A stretch of 64,000 nucleotides of DNA from Telluria antibiotica (GTDB lineage Bacteria > Pseudomonadota > Gammaproteobacteria > Burkholderiales > Burkholderiaceae_D): positions 124,001 through 188,000 of the forward strand of contig NZ_JAAQOM010000014.1 of NCBI RefSeq assembly GCF_011682055.1, in the 5' to 3' direction. A program made the translations under genes and the position numbers. Shown in pieces: positions 44,943 to 53,557 of the stretch. Under the pieces are notes generated by a model. The model was given only the letters and a program-made list of their open reading frames with translations, had not been told where the DNA came from and did no database searches. The stretch's first letter is position 1, and each line of letters opens with the position of its first letter.

Positions 44943-45350
44943 ATGTCAATTGTCGTGACTGCTGAAGAAGAAATCCTCGTTGGACGGAAGGTTGTCGTCG
45001 AGGGGCCTGCCCCGGATAGTCCTTTTACGGTCCTGTTCGAAGATGATGGCACCTCCGGTTATTTTTACGCCTGGGACGTGGAGGCTGAAAGAAACAGCAT
45101 TCAGGATGCCGTCCATATCTACAACGTCAATGACGTCACAGATCGCGACAGGCCCGCCGTAGTCAAGATAGGGTTGTCACAAGACGGCCAAAAGACTGTT
45201 CTTCTCATCAATGGCTATCCGCACGCAGTCTTCGATTTCAGCGCGCGCCGAGGATACTGCCGTACCGGATTTCCGCCGCCACCGTCAAATGGTGTCTGGT
45301 CCGTGGCTGGTCATCAATGGGATGACTCAGTCATTGAACTTTTAAGATAG
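44943..45350 (+). CDS. DUF2251-like hypothetical protein
   Basis: This 135-residue soluble acidic protein has segments VLFEDDGTSGYFYAWD and AVHIYNVNDVTDR that resemble the DUF2251 family, whose function is unknown. The final part, G-V-W-S-V-A-G-H-Q-W-D-D, is rich in aromatics. It lies 265 bases from the divergent double-glycine peptide gene and 29 bases before a second small gene. Codon use is less GC-biased than in neighbouring housekeeping genes, which suggests recent acquisition. Confidence 0.68.
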   Translation: MSIVVTAEEEILVGRKVVVEGPAPDSPFTVLFEDDGTSGYFYAWDVEAERNSIQDAVHIYNVNDVTDRDRPAVVKIGLSQDGQKTVLLINGYPHAVFDFSARRGYCRTGFPPPPSNGVWSVAGHQWDDSVIELLR

Positions 45351-45379
45351 AGAAAGGTTGCGTTATTGAAGGAGGGACA

Positions 45380-45637
45380 ATGATGCAATTCGAATTTAAG
45401 CCGAAGTGGAAAGAGGAACTCGTTTGCTCCTGCGCTGTTGGCTCATTTTTGTTGGACATGCCGATGGGTGTAGTCTCTGTCTACCTCCCAACAAAAGATC
45501 GTTGGCAGGAGGTTGCACCGCAATGGGCTTTAGAATTATGGGATGTGTTGTTCCCCCAACTGCAAGAATGGTGCGAGAGGCGAAAAATACCGCTTTATCT
45601 TGACGCTGCAAGTTATGCAGTCTCGTGGACACCTTAA
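45380..45637 (+). CDS. Hypothetical small protein
   Basis: This 85-residue protein is unrecognised. It is preceded by an excellent ribosome binding site (AAGGAGGG, ending four bases before the ATG at 45380; a second ATG follows at once). Rich in Trp (six), with a W-x-x-x-x-P-Q-W-A-L-E-L-W-D segment. Probably co-transcribed with the DUF2251-like gene; both have lower GC than the surroundings. Confidence 0.6.
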   Translation: MMQFEFKPKWKEELVCSCAVGSFLLDMPMGVVSVYLPTKDRWQEVAPQWALELWDVLFPQLQEWCERRKIPLYLDAASYAVSWTP

Positions 45638-45657
45638 ACTCTAAATTGAAAACCGTA

Positions 45658-46266
45658 ATGGGAAAAAACCGCCTGGAAGCCTTCAGCGACGGCGTCATCG
45701 CCATCATCATCACCATCATGGTGCTGGAACTCAAAGTCCCGCACGGCGCCGATTTCCGGGTACTGATCCCGCTATGGCCCGTGTTCATGAGCTACGTGCT
45801 CAGTTTCATTTACGTAGGAATTTATTGGAACAACCACCACCACATGCTGCACGCCGTGAAGGAAGTCAGCGGCGGCGTGTTGTGGGCCAACCTGCACCTG
45901 CTGTTCTGGCTGTCTCTGATCCCGTTCGTGACGGCGTGGATGGGCGAGAACCATTTCGAGACGGGGCCGACCGCCGCATATGGATTCGTGCTGTTCATGT
46001 GCTCCATCGCCTACCTGTTGCTGGCGCGGACGCTGGTCGCGAAGCATCCGAAGAACGCCACGTTGGCCGAAGCGCTCGGTGACGATCGCAAGGGCAAGCT
46101 GTCGTGCGTGTTGTACGTCGTCGGCGTGGCGCTGTCGTGGTTCGCCGCCTGGCTCGGGTTTATCGTCTACGCGGCCGTGGCCGTCGTGTGGCTGATTCCG
46201 GACCGCCGCATCGAGGACAAGGTCGCGGAAGAGACGGCGCAGCAATGTCAATCCGAACAGGGCTGA
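45658..46266 (+). CDS. TMEM175-like potassium channel family membrane protein
   Basis: This 202-residue protein has about six hydrophobic helices. The first carries RLEAFSDGVIAIIITIMVLE, the F-S-D-G-V-x-A-I signature of bacterial TMEM175/DUF1211 proteins, which form potassium-selective channels. The W-N-N-H-H-H segment after helix two is also typical. The ATG at 45658 is chosen; an upstream GTG would overlap the previous gene. Confidence 0.87.
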   Translation: MGKNRLEAFSDGVIAIIITIMVLELKVPHGADFRVLIPLWPVFMSYVLSFIYVGIYWNNHHHMLHAVKEVSGGVLWANLHLLFWLSLIPFVTAWMGENHFETGPTAAYGFVLFMCSIAYLLLARTLVAKHPKNATLAEALGDDRKGKLSCVLYVVGVALSWFAAWLGFIVYAAVAVVWLIPDRRIEDKVAEETAQQCQSEQG

Positions 46267-46343
46267 GCATCCCGCGAAGCCCTTTTTTCGGCCGTAAATA
46301 TGTAACATGCGGCAATATCCCTGCTATTCTTCTTGGGCACTCG

Positions 46344-46367
46344 CCGCCGGGTACGTCCCGGCGGTTT
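46344..46367. terminator. Candidate hairpin terminator
   Basis: CCGCCGGG-TACGT-CCCGGCGG is a perfect 8-bp stem followed by only three T. It lies 78 bases after the TMEM175-like gene and 133 bases before the M3 peptidase. It may end the upstream transcript or act in the peptidase leader. Confidence 0.35.
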
Positions 46368-46499
46368 CCATTCCGGTGCCGGGATTCGATCGGTCAGCAG
46401 TCCAGCGGAGGCCCAGTAACGGGGTGGTTGGTGCGCAGCAAAAAGGATCCCTCGTGGCACAAGCATGGGCGGATCGATAACCCTCGGAGAGCTCAAAGA

Positions 46500-48626
46500 A
46501 TGAACCGTTCGCACTTCCTGGCCGTCGCTGTTACCGCAGCCGTCGCCAACCTGGCCCATGCCGCCCCCGCGTCGCTGCTGTCGGCGTCCAATCCGTTCGC
46601 CAAGCCGAGCACCCTGCCGTTCCAGTATCCGGCCTTCGACAAGATCAAGAACGAAGACTTCGCGCCCGCGTTCGAGGAAGGCATGCGCCAGCAGTCGCTG
46701 GAAATCGAGGCGATCGCCAACAACAAGGCGGCGCCCACCTTCGACAACACGATCGTCGCGATGGAGCGTTCCGGGCAGTTGCTGAGTCGTGTGTCGAACG
46801 CGTTCTTCAACCTGGTCGGCTGCAATACCAATCCGACGCTCGATGCGCTCGACAAGGACCTCGCGCCGAAGCTCGCCGCCCACAGCGACAAGATCCGCCT
46901 GAACGACAAGCTCTTCAAGCGCATCCAGACGCTGTACGACAAGCGCGCCAAGCTGCATCTCGATCCGGAATCGGCCTACCTGCTCGAGCGTTACCACAAG
47001 GACTTCGTGCGCGCCGGCGCGCAGCTGTCCGCGGCCGACAAGGAAACGCTGAAGGCCTATAACGGCAAGATCGCCGCGCTGCAGACGGCGTTCAGCCAGA
47101 ACGTGCTGAAGGAAGCGAACGCGTCGGCGCTCGTCGTCGATACCCGTGCGGAACTGGCCGGCATGTCGGACAAGGCGATCGACGCCGCCGCCGCGCTGGC
47201 AAAGAAAGACGGGCTCGACGGCAAGTTCAAGGTCCCGGTCGTGAACACGACGCAGCAGGCGCCGCTGTCCGAGCTGACCGACCGCGCCACGCGCCAGAAG
47301 CTGCTGGACTTGTCGCTCGCGCGCGGCAGCCGCGGCGGCGATTATGACAATCGCCAGGTCGCGCTGGACCTCGTCAAGGCCAGGGCCGAACGCGCGAAGC
47401 TGCTGGGCTATCCGAGCCACGCCGCCTACATGCTGGAAGACCAGACGGCGAAGACGACGGATGCCGTCAACACGCTGCTGGCCGAGTTCGCCAAGCCGGC
47501 CGTGCGCAACGCGCACAAGGAAGCGGCCGAGATCCAGAAGGTCATCGACGCCGACGGCGGCAAGTTCCAGGCGACCGCGTATGACTGGAACTATTACACC
47601 GACAAGGTGCGCCAGGCTCGCTACGCGTTCGACGAGAATCAGCTGCGCCCCTATTTCGAATACAACAACGTGCTGCTGAACGGCGTGTTCTTCGCCGCGA
47701 ACAAGGAATACGGCATCACGTTCAAGGAGCGCCACGACCTGCCCGTGTACAACCCGGACGTGCGCGTGTTCGACGTATTCGACGCTGACGGCAAGCAGCT
47801 CGCGATCTTCCTGCACGATCCGTACGCGCGCTCGAACAAGCGGGGCGGCGCGTGGATGAATGCGTACGTCGCGCAGAACAAGCTGATGGGCACGCAACCC
47901 GTCATCGCGAACCACCTGAACATCCCGAAGCCGGCCGCGGGCGAGCCGACGTTGCTGACGTACGACGAAGTACGCACGATGTTCCACGAGTTCGGCCACG
48001 CGCTGCACGGCATGTTCTCGAACGTGAAGTACCCGCGCTTCTCGGGCACGCGCGTGCCGCGCGACTACGTCGAGTTCCCGTCGCAGGTCAACGAGATGTG
48101 GGTCGCCTGGCCGGAGGTGCTGTCCAATTACGCCAAGCACTACCAGACGGGCGCGCCGATGCCGAAGGAGTTGCTGGACAAGGTCCAGGCGTCGTCGAAG
48201 TTCAACGAGGGCTACCGCACGACCGAGTACCTGGCCGCATCGATCCTCGACCAGAAATGGCACCAGCTGGGCACGGACCAGATCCCGACCGACGTCCTGG
48301 GCTTCGAGGCGACGGCGCTGCATGATGGCGGCGTCGACTTCCCGCTCGTCCCGCCGCGCTACCGCACGACCTATTTCTCGCACGTGTTCTCGGGCGGCTA
48401 TTCGGCCGGCTACTACGGCTATCTGTGGGCCGAGAAGCTGGACGCCGACACGGTCGAGTGGTTCAAGGAGAACGGCGGTCTGCTGCGCAAGAACGGCGAC
48501 CGTTTCCGCCAGATGCTGCTGTCGCGCGGCGGCACGATGGATGCGATGGACATGTATCGCAACTTCCGCGGCCGCGATGCGAAGATCGAGCCGCTGCTCG
48601 AGCGCCGCGGGCTGACGGGCGAGTAA
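46500..48626 (+). CDS. Secreted M3 family metallopeptidase (peptidyl-dipeptidase Dcp-like)
   Basis: This 708-residue protein has a signal peptide (LAVAVTAAVANLAHA) and thus periplasmic location. The zinc-binding motif HEFGHALHG lies in TMFHEFGHALHG near residue 495 with the distal Glu in the following helix. Length and order fit M3 oligopeptidases of the Dcp group, which remove C-terminal dipeptides. The ATG at 46500 gives the signal peptide and is preferred over earlier in-frame starts that lack one. Confidence 0.92.
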   Translation: MNRSHFLAVAVTAAVANLAHAAPASLLSASNPFAKPSTLPFQYPAFDKIKNEDFAPAFEEGMRQQSLEIEAIANNKAAPTFDNTIVAMERSGQLLSRVSNAFFNLVGCNTNPTLDALDKDLAPKLAAHSDKIRLNDKLFKRIQTLYDKRAKLHLDPESAYLLERYHKDFVRAGAQLSAADKETLKAYNGKIAALQTAFSQNVLKEANASALVVDTRAELAGMSDKAIDAAAALAKKDGLDGKFKVPVVNTTQQAPLSELTDRATRQKLLDLSLARGSRGGDYDNRQVALDLVKARAERAKLLGYPSHAAYMLEDQTAKTTDAVNTLLAEFAKPAVRNAHKEAAEIQKVIDADGGKFQATAYDWNYYTDKVRQARYAFDENQLRPYFEYNNVLLNGVFFAANKEYGITFKERHDLPVYNPDVRVFDVFDADGKQLAIFLHDPYARSNKRGGAWMNAYVAQNKLMGTQPVIANHLNIPKPAAGEPTLLTYDEVRTMFHEFGHALHGMFSNVKYPRFSGTRVPRDYVEFPSQVNEMWVAWPEVLSNYAKHYQTGAPMPKELLDKVQASSKFNEGYRTTEYLAASILDQKWHQLGTDQIPTDVLGFEATALHDGGVDFPLVPPRYRTTYFSHVFSGGYSAGYYGYLWAEKLDADTVEWFKENGGLLRKNGDRFRQMLLSRGGTMDAMDMYRNFRGRDAKIEPLLERRGLTGE

Positions 48627-48636
48627 TCGCGCCATG

Positions 48637-48670
48637 CGCCGTTCCCGCGCCGGCGGGAACGGCGTTTTAT
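48637..48670 (+). terminator. Intrinsic terminator after the M3 peptidase gene
   Basis: A perfect 12-bp GC-rich stem (48637-48648 pairing with 48653-48664) with a 4-base loop is followed by TTTT, 11 bases after the stop. Confidence 0.85.
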
Positions 48671-48748
48671 CGTGAGTAAACATCGCCGCGCGCCAATCGT
48701 CTCCCATCAGGTATAAACTTTCTCACAACATCATGACGTGAGAAAGCC

Positions 48749-49030
48749 ATGCTGCCCGAAAACGAAAATACCCTGAAAGCGCACCTCAAGACGCTGCACC
48801 GCAGCCTCGAGGACACCGGCGAAGTCGACGACGAGCTGGAAATGCTGCTGCGCCAGCTCGACGGCGACATCAAGCACGTCCTCAACAAGCGCGCCCAGGA
48901 TCCGGACGCGAACACGTACGGCCTTGCGTCGCGCGCGCAGGAGCTGACGGCCCGCTTCGCACTGCGTCATCCGACCCTGGAACCGGCATTGCGCGAGCTC
49001 GGCAACATCCTGGCGAGCATGGGGATTTAA
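48749..49030 (+). CDS. DUF4404 family protein
   Basis: This 93-residue charged, helical, soluble protein shows the family's pattern of K-A-H-L-K-T-L-H-R-x-L, then D-x-D-I-K-H-V-L, then F-x-x-x-H-P-T-L-E-P-A-L-R-E-L. Function unknown in the family. It has its own short promoter-sized upstream gap and stands alone. Confidence 0.85.
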   Translation: MLPENENTLKAHLKTLHRSLEDTGEVDDELEMLLRQLDGDIKHVLNKRAQDPDANTYGLASRAQELTARFALRHPTLEPALRELGNILASMGI

Positions 49031-49108
49031 CGACAAGCCATTGAAAATTAAGCCATTTTTGGAGGGGGCTGCAGCCTAAAAAGGCGTTTTCCGGTAAAAT
49101 GCCGGCCA

Positions 49109-51385
49109 ATGAACTCCCCTGCCAATCTTTTCGCGAACGTCGCCAAGCGTTCCAGCCGCGCCCCGGCCGCCCCGTTCCTGCCCATGTCCCGCGCGGAGAT
49201 GGACAAGCTCGGGTGGGACTCGTGCGACATCATCCTGATCACAGGCGACGCCTACATCGACCATCCGAGTTTCGGCATGGCCCTCGTCGGCCGCCTGCTG
49301 GAGGCGCAGGGGTATCGCGTCGGCATCATCAGCCAGCCGGACTGGACCTCCGTGGAGCCGTTCCGCGCGCTGGGCAAGCCGAATCTGTACTGGGGCATCA
49401 CCGCCGGCAATATGGATTCGATGGTCAACCGCTACACGGCCGACCGCAAGATCCGATCCGACGACGCCTACACGCCGAACGCCGAGCCGAATAAACGGCC
49501 GGACCGCGCCGTGACCGTGTACTGCCAGCGCGCGCGCGAAGCGTTCCCGGGCGTGCCCGTCATCGCCGGGTCGATCGAGGCATCGCTGCGCCGCATCGCG
49601 CACTACGATTACTGGTCGGACAAGGTGCGCCGCTCCGTGTTGTTCGAATCGAAGGCCGACCTCGTCATCTTCGGCAACGCCGAGCGCGCGCTCGTCGACG
49701 TCACGCGGCGCATCGCGGCGGGCGAGAACATCAAATCCATCCGCGACCTGCGCGGCACGGCATTCCTCGTGCCGCACGGCTGGCTTCCGGACGAAGAGTG
49801 GACCGTGCACAATTCCACGCGCGTGGACGTGCCGGGCCGCATCGACCAGCAGCCGAATCCGTATGCGATGGCGCTGGAAGACCCGAAGCAGTGCGCGCTC
49901 GACAATGCCGCGCCGGAGCCGGAAGTCAAACCCATCGTCATCATGACGCGCGAGCAGCGCCAGGCGGCCGCGCGCGAAAAGGCGCAGAAGACCGTCGTCC
50001 GGCTGCCGTCGTTCGAGACGGTCAGCGAAGACCCGGTGATGTACGCGCACGCGTCGCGCGTGTTCCACCTGGAGTCGAACCCGGGCAACGCGCGTGCGCT
50101 CGTGCAGCAGCACGGCGACCGCGACGTCTGGCTGAACCCGCCGCCGCTGCCGCTCGCGATGGACGAGATGGACGGCGTCTACGACCTGTCGTACGCGCGC
50201 GCGCCGCACCCGAGCTACGGCAAGGCGCACATCCCCGCGTGGGAAATGATCCGCTACTCCGTGAACATCATGCGGGGCTGCTTCGGCGGCTGCACGTTCT
50301 GTTCGATCACGGAGCACGAGGGCCGCATCATCCAGAGCCGCTCGGAGCCGTCCATCCTGCGCGAGATCGAGCTGATCCGCGACACGACAAAGAATTTCGC
50401 GGGCACCATCACGGACCTGGGCGGCCCGACGGCGAACATGTACCGCCTCGCGTGCAAGGACAAGAAGATCGAGGAGACGTGCCGCCGGTTGTCGTGCGTG
50501 TATCCGACCATCTGCAGCAACCTGGGCACCGATCACAGCAAGTTGATCTCGCTGTACCGCAAGGCGCGCGCGATCCCCGGCATCAAGAAGATCCTGATCG
50601 GCTCGGGCCTGCGCTACGACCTCGCCGTGCGGTCGCCGGAATACGTGAAGGAACTCGTCACGCATCACGTGGGCGGCCTGCTGAAGATCGCGCCGGAGCA
50701 CACGGAGGAGGGCACGCTCTCCAAGATGATGAAGCCGGGTATCGGCGCGTATGACGAGTTCAAGGCGCTGTTCGACAAGTACTCGAAGGAAGCGGGCAAG
50801 AAGCAATACCTGATCCCGTACTTCATCGCGGCGCACCCGGGCTCGACGGACGAGGACATGCTCAACCTCGCGCTGTGGCTGAAGAAGAACAACTTCCACC
50901 TCGACCAGGTGCAGACGTTCACGCCGACGCCGATGGCGATGGCGACGACGATGTACCACTCGGGCAAGAACCCGCTGCACAAGGTCACGGAGGATTCGGA
51001 AGAAGTCCTCACGGCGAAGAGCGGCAAGACGCGCAAGTTCCACAAGGCCCTGCTGCGCTACTACGATCCGGAAAACTGGCCGGTCCTGCGCGAGGGTTTG
51101 AAGCGCATGGGCCGTGGCGACCTGATCGGCAACGGCGAGCGCCACCTGGTGCCGCCGGCCGGCGCCGAGCAGGAGGTTGCGCCGCAGCGCGGCGGCGAGC
51201 GCCGTCCGCCGGTCGCACCGCGCGGCGACGCGCCGAAGGGCCGTGTGATCGAGGTGGCGCCGCGACGCAACGGCCGTGGTGGCGAACGCCGCGCCGAGCC
51301 GGCACCGTTCACCGCGCCGCCGACCAAGGCGAAGGCGGGCATCCTGTCGACCATCAAGTCGAAGCCCAGGGCGGGGCGCAAGTAG
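49109..51385 (+). CDS. YgiQ-family radical SAM protein
   Basis: This 758-residue protein has the radical SAM cluster motif C-x3-C-x2-C in RGCFGGCTFCSITEHEGR (about residues 389-406), following the YgiQ N-terminal domain, which opens L-G-W-D-S-C-D-I-I-L-I-T-G-D-A-Y-I-D. The C-terminal 90 residues are a Arg/Pro/Gly-rich disordered tail. YgiQ proteins are conserved but their reaction is not settled. A strong terminator follows. Confidence 0.92.
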   Translation: MNSPANLFANVAKRSSRAPAAPFLPMSRAEMDKLGWDSCDIILITGDAYIDHPSFGMALVGRLLEAQGYRVGIISQPDWTSVEPFRALGKPNLYWGITAGNMDSMVNRYTADRKIRSDDAYTPNAEPNKRPDRAVTVYCQRAREAFPGVPVIAGSIEASLRRIAHYDYWSDKVRRSVLFESKADLVIFGNAERALVDVTRRIAAGENIKSIRDLRGTAFLVPHGWLPDEEWTVHNSTRVDVPGRIDQQPNPYAMALEDPKQCALDNAAPEPEVKPIVIMTREQRQAAAREKAQKTVVRLPSFETVSEDPVMYAHASRVFHLESNPGNARALVQQHGDRDVWLNPPPLPLAMDEMDGVYDLSYARAPHPSYGKAHIPAWEMIRYSVNIMRGCFGGCTFCSITEHEGRIIQSRSEPSILREIELIRDTTKNFAGTITDLGGPTANMYRLACKDKKIEETCRRLSCVYPTICSNLGTDHSKLISLYRKARAIPGIKKILIGSGLRYDLAVRSPEYVKELVTHHVGGLLKIAPEHTEEGTLSKMMKPGIGAYDEFKALFDKYSKEAGKKQYLIPYFIAAHPGSTDEDMLNLALWLKKNNFHLDQVQTFTPTPMAMATTMYHSGKNPLHKVTEDSEEVLTAKSGKTRKFHKALLRYYDPENWPVLREGLKRMGRGDLIGNGERHLVPPAGAEQEVAPQRGGERRPPVAPRGDAPKGRVIEVAPRRNGRGGERRAEPAPFTAPPTKAKAGILSTIKSKPRAGRK

Positions 51386-51404
51386 GCGCGGGGGCGTAAC
51401 GAGA

Positions 51405-51430
51405 AACCGGGGCATGCCCCGGTTTTTTTA
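51405..51430 (+). terminator. Intrinsic terminator after ygiQ-like gene
   Basis: AACCGGGGCATGCCCCGGTT is a perfect palindrome (51405-51424) running into a run of seven T. It lies 20 bases after the stop codon. Confidence 0.9.
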
Positions 51431-51437
51431 TCGCTAC

Positions 51438-51679
51438 AAATTCGGGCCAGAGCAAATTCGGGGTCAGCAGAGCAAATTCGGGGTCAGAGCCCGATTTTGT
51501 CGAAATTCGGGGTCAGAGCACGTTCACTTTGTGCGATAAGGATCTTGCCCCAGACGTTCGCGATCCGGGCGCCAGCACGTGGATCTGATCCGAGTCGGTA
51601 GTATTGTGGCCACCGGGATATTCCTTGAAAAAGTGCTCTGACCCCGAATTCACGCGGCAAAGTGCTCTGACCCCGAATT
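51438..51679. repeat. Inverted-repeat element of the AATTCGGGGTCAGAGCAC family
   Basis: Four direct copies of AAATTCGGGGTCAGAGC or close variants lie at about 51438-51453, 51454-51473, 51474-51490 and 51503-51521. Two inverted copies (GTGCTCTGACCCCGAATT) lie at 51633-51650 and 51662-51679. About 110 unrelated bases separate the two sets, with no gene. The layout is that of a non-autonomous, REP/BIME-like mobile element. A related pair lies at 63113-63270. Together with the terminator it fills the 309-base gap 51386-51694. Confidence 0.75.
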
Positions 51680-51694
51680 TTTCTGACCGGATTT

Positions 51695-52831
51695 TCAGAC
51701 GCTCAGGTCGGCACTCGCCTGCTTCTCCCGCAAGCGGCGCGCGTAGCGGTGCCTTGCGCGCAGGCGCGGGTGGGTCATCAGCCGTCCCATCGTCTCCCCG
51801 ATCACCATCACGACGCCCAGCAGCGGCAGCACGAGCATCAGCCCCGCCACGCCGGACAGGGCGCCGCCGATGAAGATCATCAGCACCGTCACCAGCGGAT
51901 GGATGTGCAGGCTGCGCCCCAGCGTCAGCGGCATGAAGACGAAGTCGTCCAGCAGGCGCGCGAGGATGAAGACGACGATGGCGCCGTACGCGATCAGCGG
52001 ATTCGTTGGCGCATCCGTGGCCGCGACGACCACCACCATCATGCAGCCCACGACCGAACCGACGAACGGCACCCACGCGAGCAGCGCGGAGATAAAACCG
52101 AGCAGCAGCGGCGACGAGACGCCGATCACCCACAGGCCGAAGCCGAGGACGATGGTGTCCAGCACGGTCAGCTTCAGCAATCCTTCGAAATAGCGGCGTG
52201 CCGTCTGGTCGACCTGGTGCAGCAGGAACAGGGTGCGTTCGAAATAGGCGTTGGGCACGGCGCGCGCGAGGAATTTCTTGAAGCGCAGGCCGTCGCGCAG
52301 GAAGAAGAACGCGAGGAACGGGGCCAGCAGCAGCGACGGCAGCCAGCCCGCCGCGCCCAGCAGGATGCCGGTCAGGTGGCGCTGGGCGAAGTTGTCCGTG
52401 TAGGCCTTGAAGCGCTTGTTGACGACCGAGGTCAGGTGCATCTCGGCCAGGATCGGGAATTTCGCTTCCAGCAATGTCATCGTGTTGCGCACGAAGGCGA
52501 CGCCGCCGTCCAGGTACAGGGCGCCCGTCTTGTGCCAGCTGTCGGCGTCGCCGGGGACCGCGCTCCACGTCATCGCCGCCATCAGCACCAGGGCGCTGGC
52601 GCCGAAGAAGACGATGCACACGAGCGTGGCCGAGACGTTGCGCGTGAAGCCGGCGCGCAGCAGGCGCTGCATCGGCCCCAGCAGGATGTAGTACATGACG
52701 GTGCCGACGATGAACGGCAGCACGAGCCACAGCATGTGCTCGAGCAGCACCAGCAGCAGGCACGTGACGCCGATGATGCCGGTCCAGACGAACGGGCCGC
52801 TGCGCTCGTCGCGGAAGGCGTTGTGGATCAC
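51695..52831 (-). CDS. AI-2E family transporter (PerM-like permease)
   Basis: This 378-residue membrane protein has about eight hydrophobic helices and the family's conserved block near the end (ILARLLDDFVFMPLTLGRSL), followed by HPLVTVLMIFIGGALSGVAG. Family members are proposed exporters of AI-2 or other small solutes; the substrate is not known here. Its start overlaps the stop of the cyclic-nucleotide-binding protein gene by four bases. Confidence 0.88.
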   Translation of the reverse strand: MIHNAFRDERSGPFVWTGIIGVTCLLLVLLEHMLWLVLPFIVGTVMYYILLGPMQRLLRAGFTRNVSATLVCIVFFGASALVLMAAMTWSAVPGDADSWHKTGALYLDGGVAFVRNTMTLLEAKFPILAEMHLTSVVNKRFKAYTDNFAQRHLTGILLGAAGWLPSLLLAPFLAFFFLRDGLRFKKFLARAVPNAYFERTLFLLHQVDQTARRYFEGLLKLTVLDTIVLGFGLWVIGVSSPLLLGFISALLAWVPFVGSVVGCMMVVVVAATDAPTNPLIAYGAIVVFILARLLDDFVFMPLTLGRSLHIHPLVTVLMIFIGGALSGVAGLMLVLPLLGVVMVIGETMGRLMTHPRLRARHRYARRLREKQASADLSV

Positions 52832-53310
52832 AAGGCCTCCACCTGCGCGTGGCCGTCGAGCCAGCCGCGCAGGCGCTGGCCGATGTGGCGCGCCAGCGCG
52901 AGCGAGATCTTGTAGCCGATCACGGCATCCGTCTCCATCAGCGCCAGGAAGTCGTCGCGGAAGAACACGGCCAGCTCGCAGGCATCGATGGCGCGGACCT
53001 GGGCGCTGCGCGGCGAATTGTCCAGCAGTGCCAAATCTCCGAAGAAACTGCCCGGGCCGAGCTCGCCCACGATCTGGCGCCCCCGGCTATGGGAACGGCT
53101 GATCTGCACGCGTCCGCTCATCACGAGGTACAGCGCCTGGCCTTCCTCGCCCTCGTCGAACACGATCTCGTCCGGCAGGTAGCGCCGTTCGTGCATGAGG
53201 CCGTCGACGAACTTGATTTCCAGGGGCTTGAGGGAACGGAACAGCGGCGTGTTCTGCAGCCGGAGCTGGCGGGGCGACAACGTGGGCGATTTCAGGAAAC
53301 CAAAGATCAC
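52828..53310 (-). CDS. Cyclic nucleotide-binding domain protein without DNA-binding domain
   Basis: This 160-residue protein has a single cNMP domain: the beta-roll with GEEGQALYLVMSGRVQI and the phosphate-binding cassette region GELGPGSFFGDLALLDNSPRS. Unlike CRP/FNR proteins it has no helix-turn-helix. Translational overlap with the AI-2E-type permease suggests it may regulate that transporter in response to a nucleotide; that is inference. Confidence 0.85.
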   Translation of the reverse strand: MIFGFLKSPTLSPRQLRLQNTPLFRSLKPLEIKFVDGLMHERRYLPDEIVFDEGEEGQALYLVMSGRVQISRSHSRGRQIVGELGPGSFFGDLALLDNSPRSAQVRAIDACELAVFFRDDFLALMETDAVIGYKISLALARHIGQRLRGWLDGHAQVEAL

Positions 53311-53557
53311 GACAGCTCCAGGACGATGCAGCCGGGCGGCCGCCTGGTCATTATGAACGATTCAATTGTGTTTGCGCAGCAACGATCCGTGAAGACCGTG
53401 CATGGCAAAACAACGGCCGTCAGCCAGCGTGCATAACGGGTGGGAAACCGCACAAATCGTCCGTGCACCGCCTTGAAAAACGTGTAGTATAGTTCCTTTA
53501 GGCAATAGTTATTAACTATATGGCATCACTTCGCCACTTCCGATCGGGAGGATACGC

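Noticed and set aside
51438..51679. Complete insertion sequence
   Set aside because: No transposase-like frame is present between the inverted repeats and the interior is only about 110 bases.
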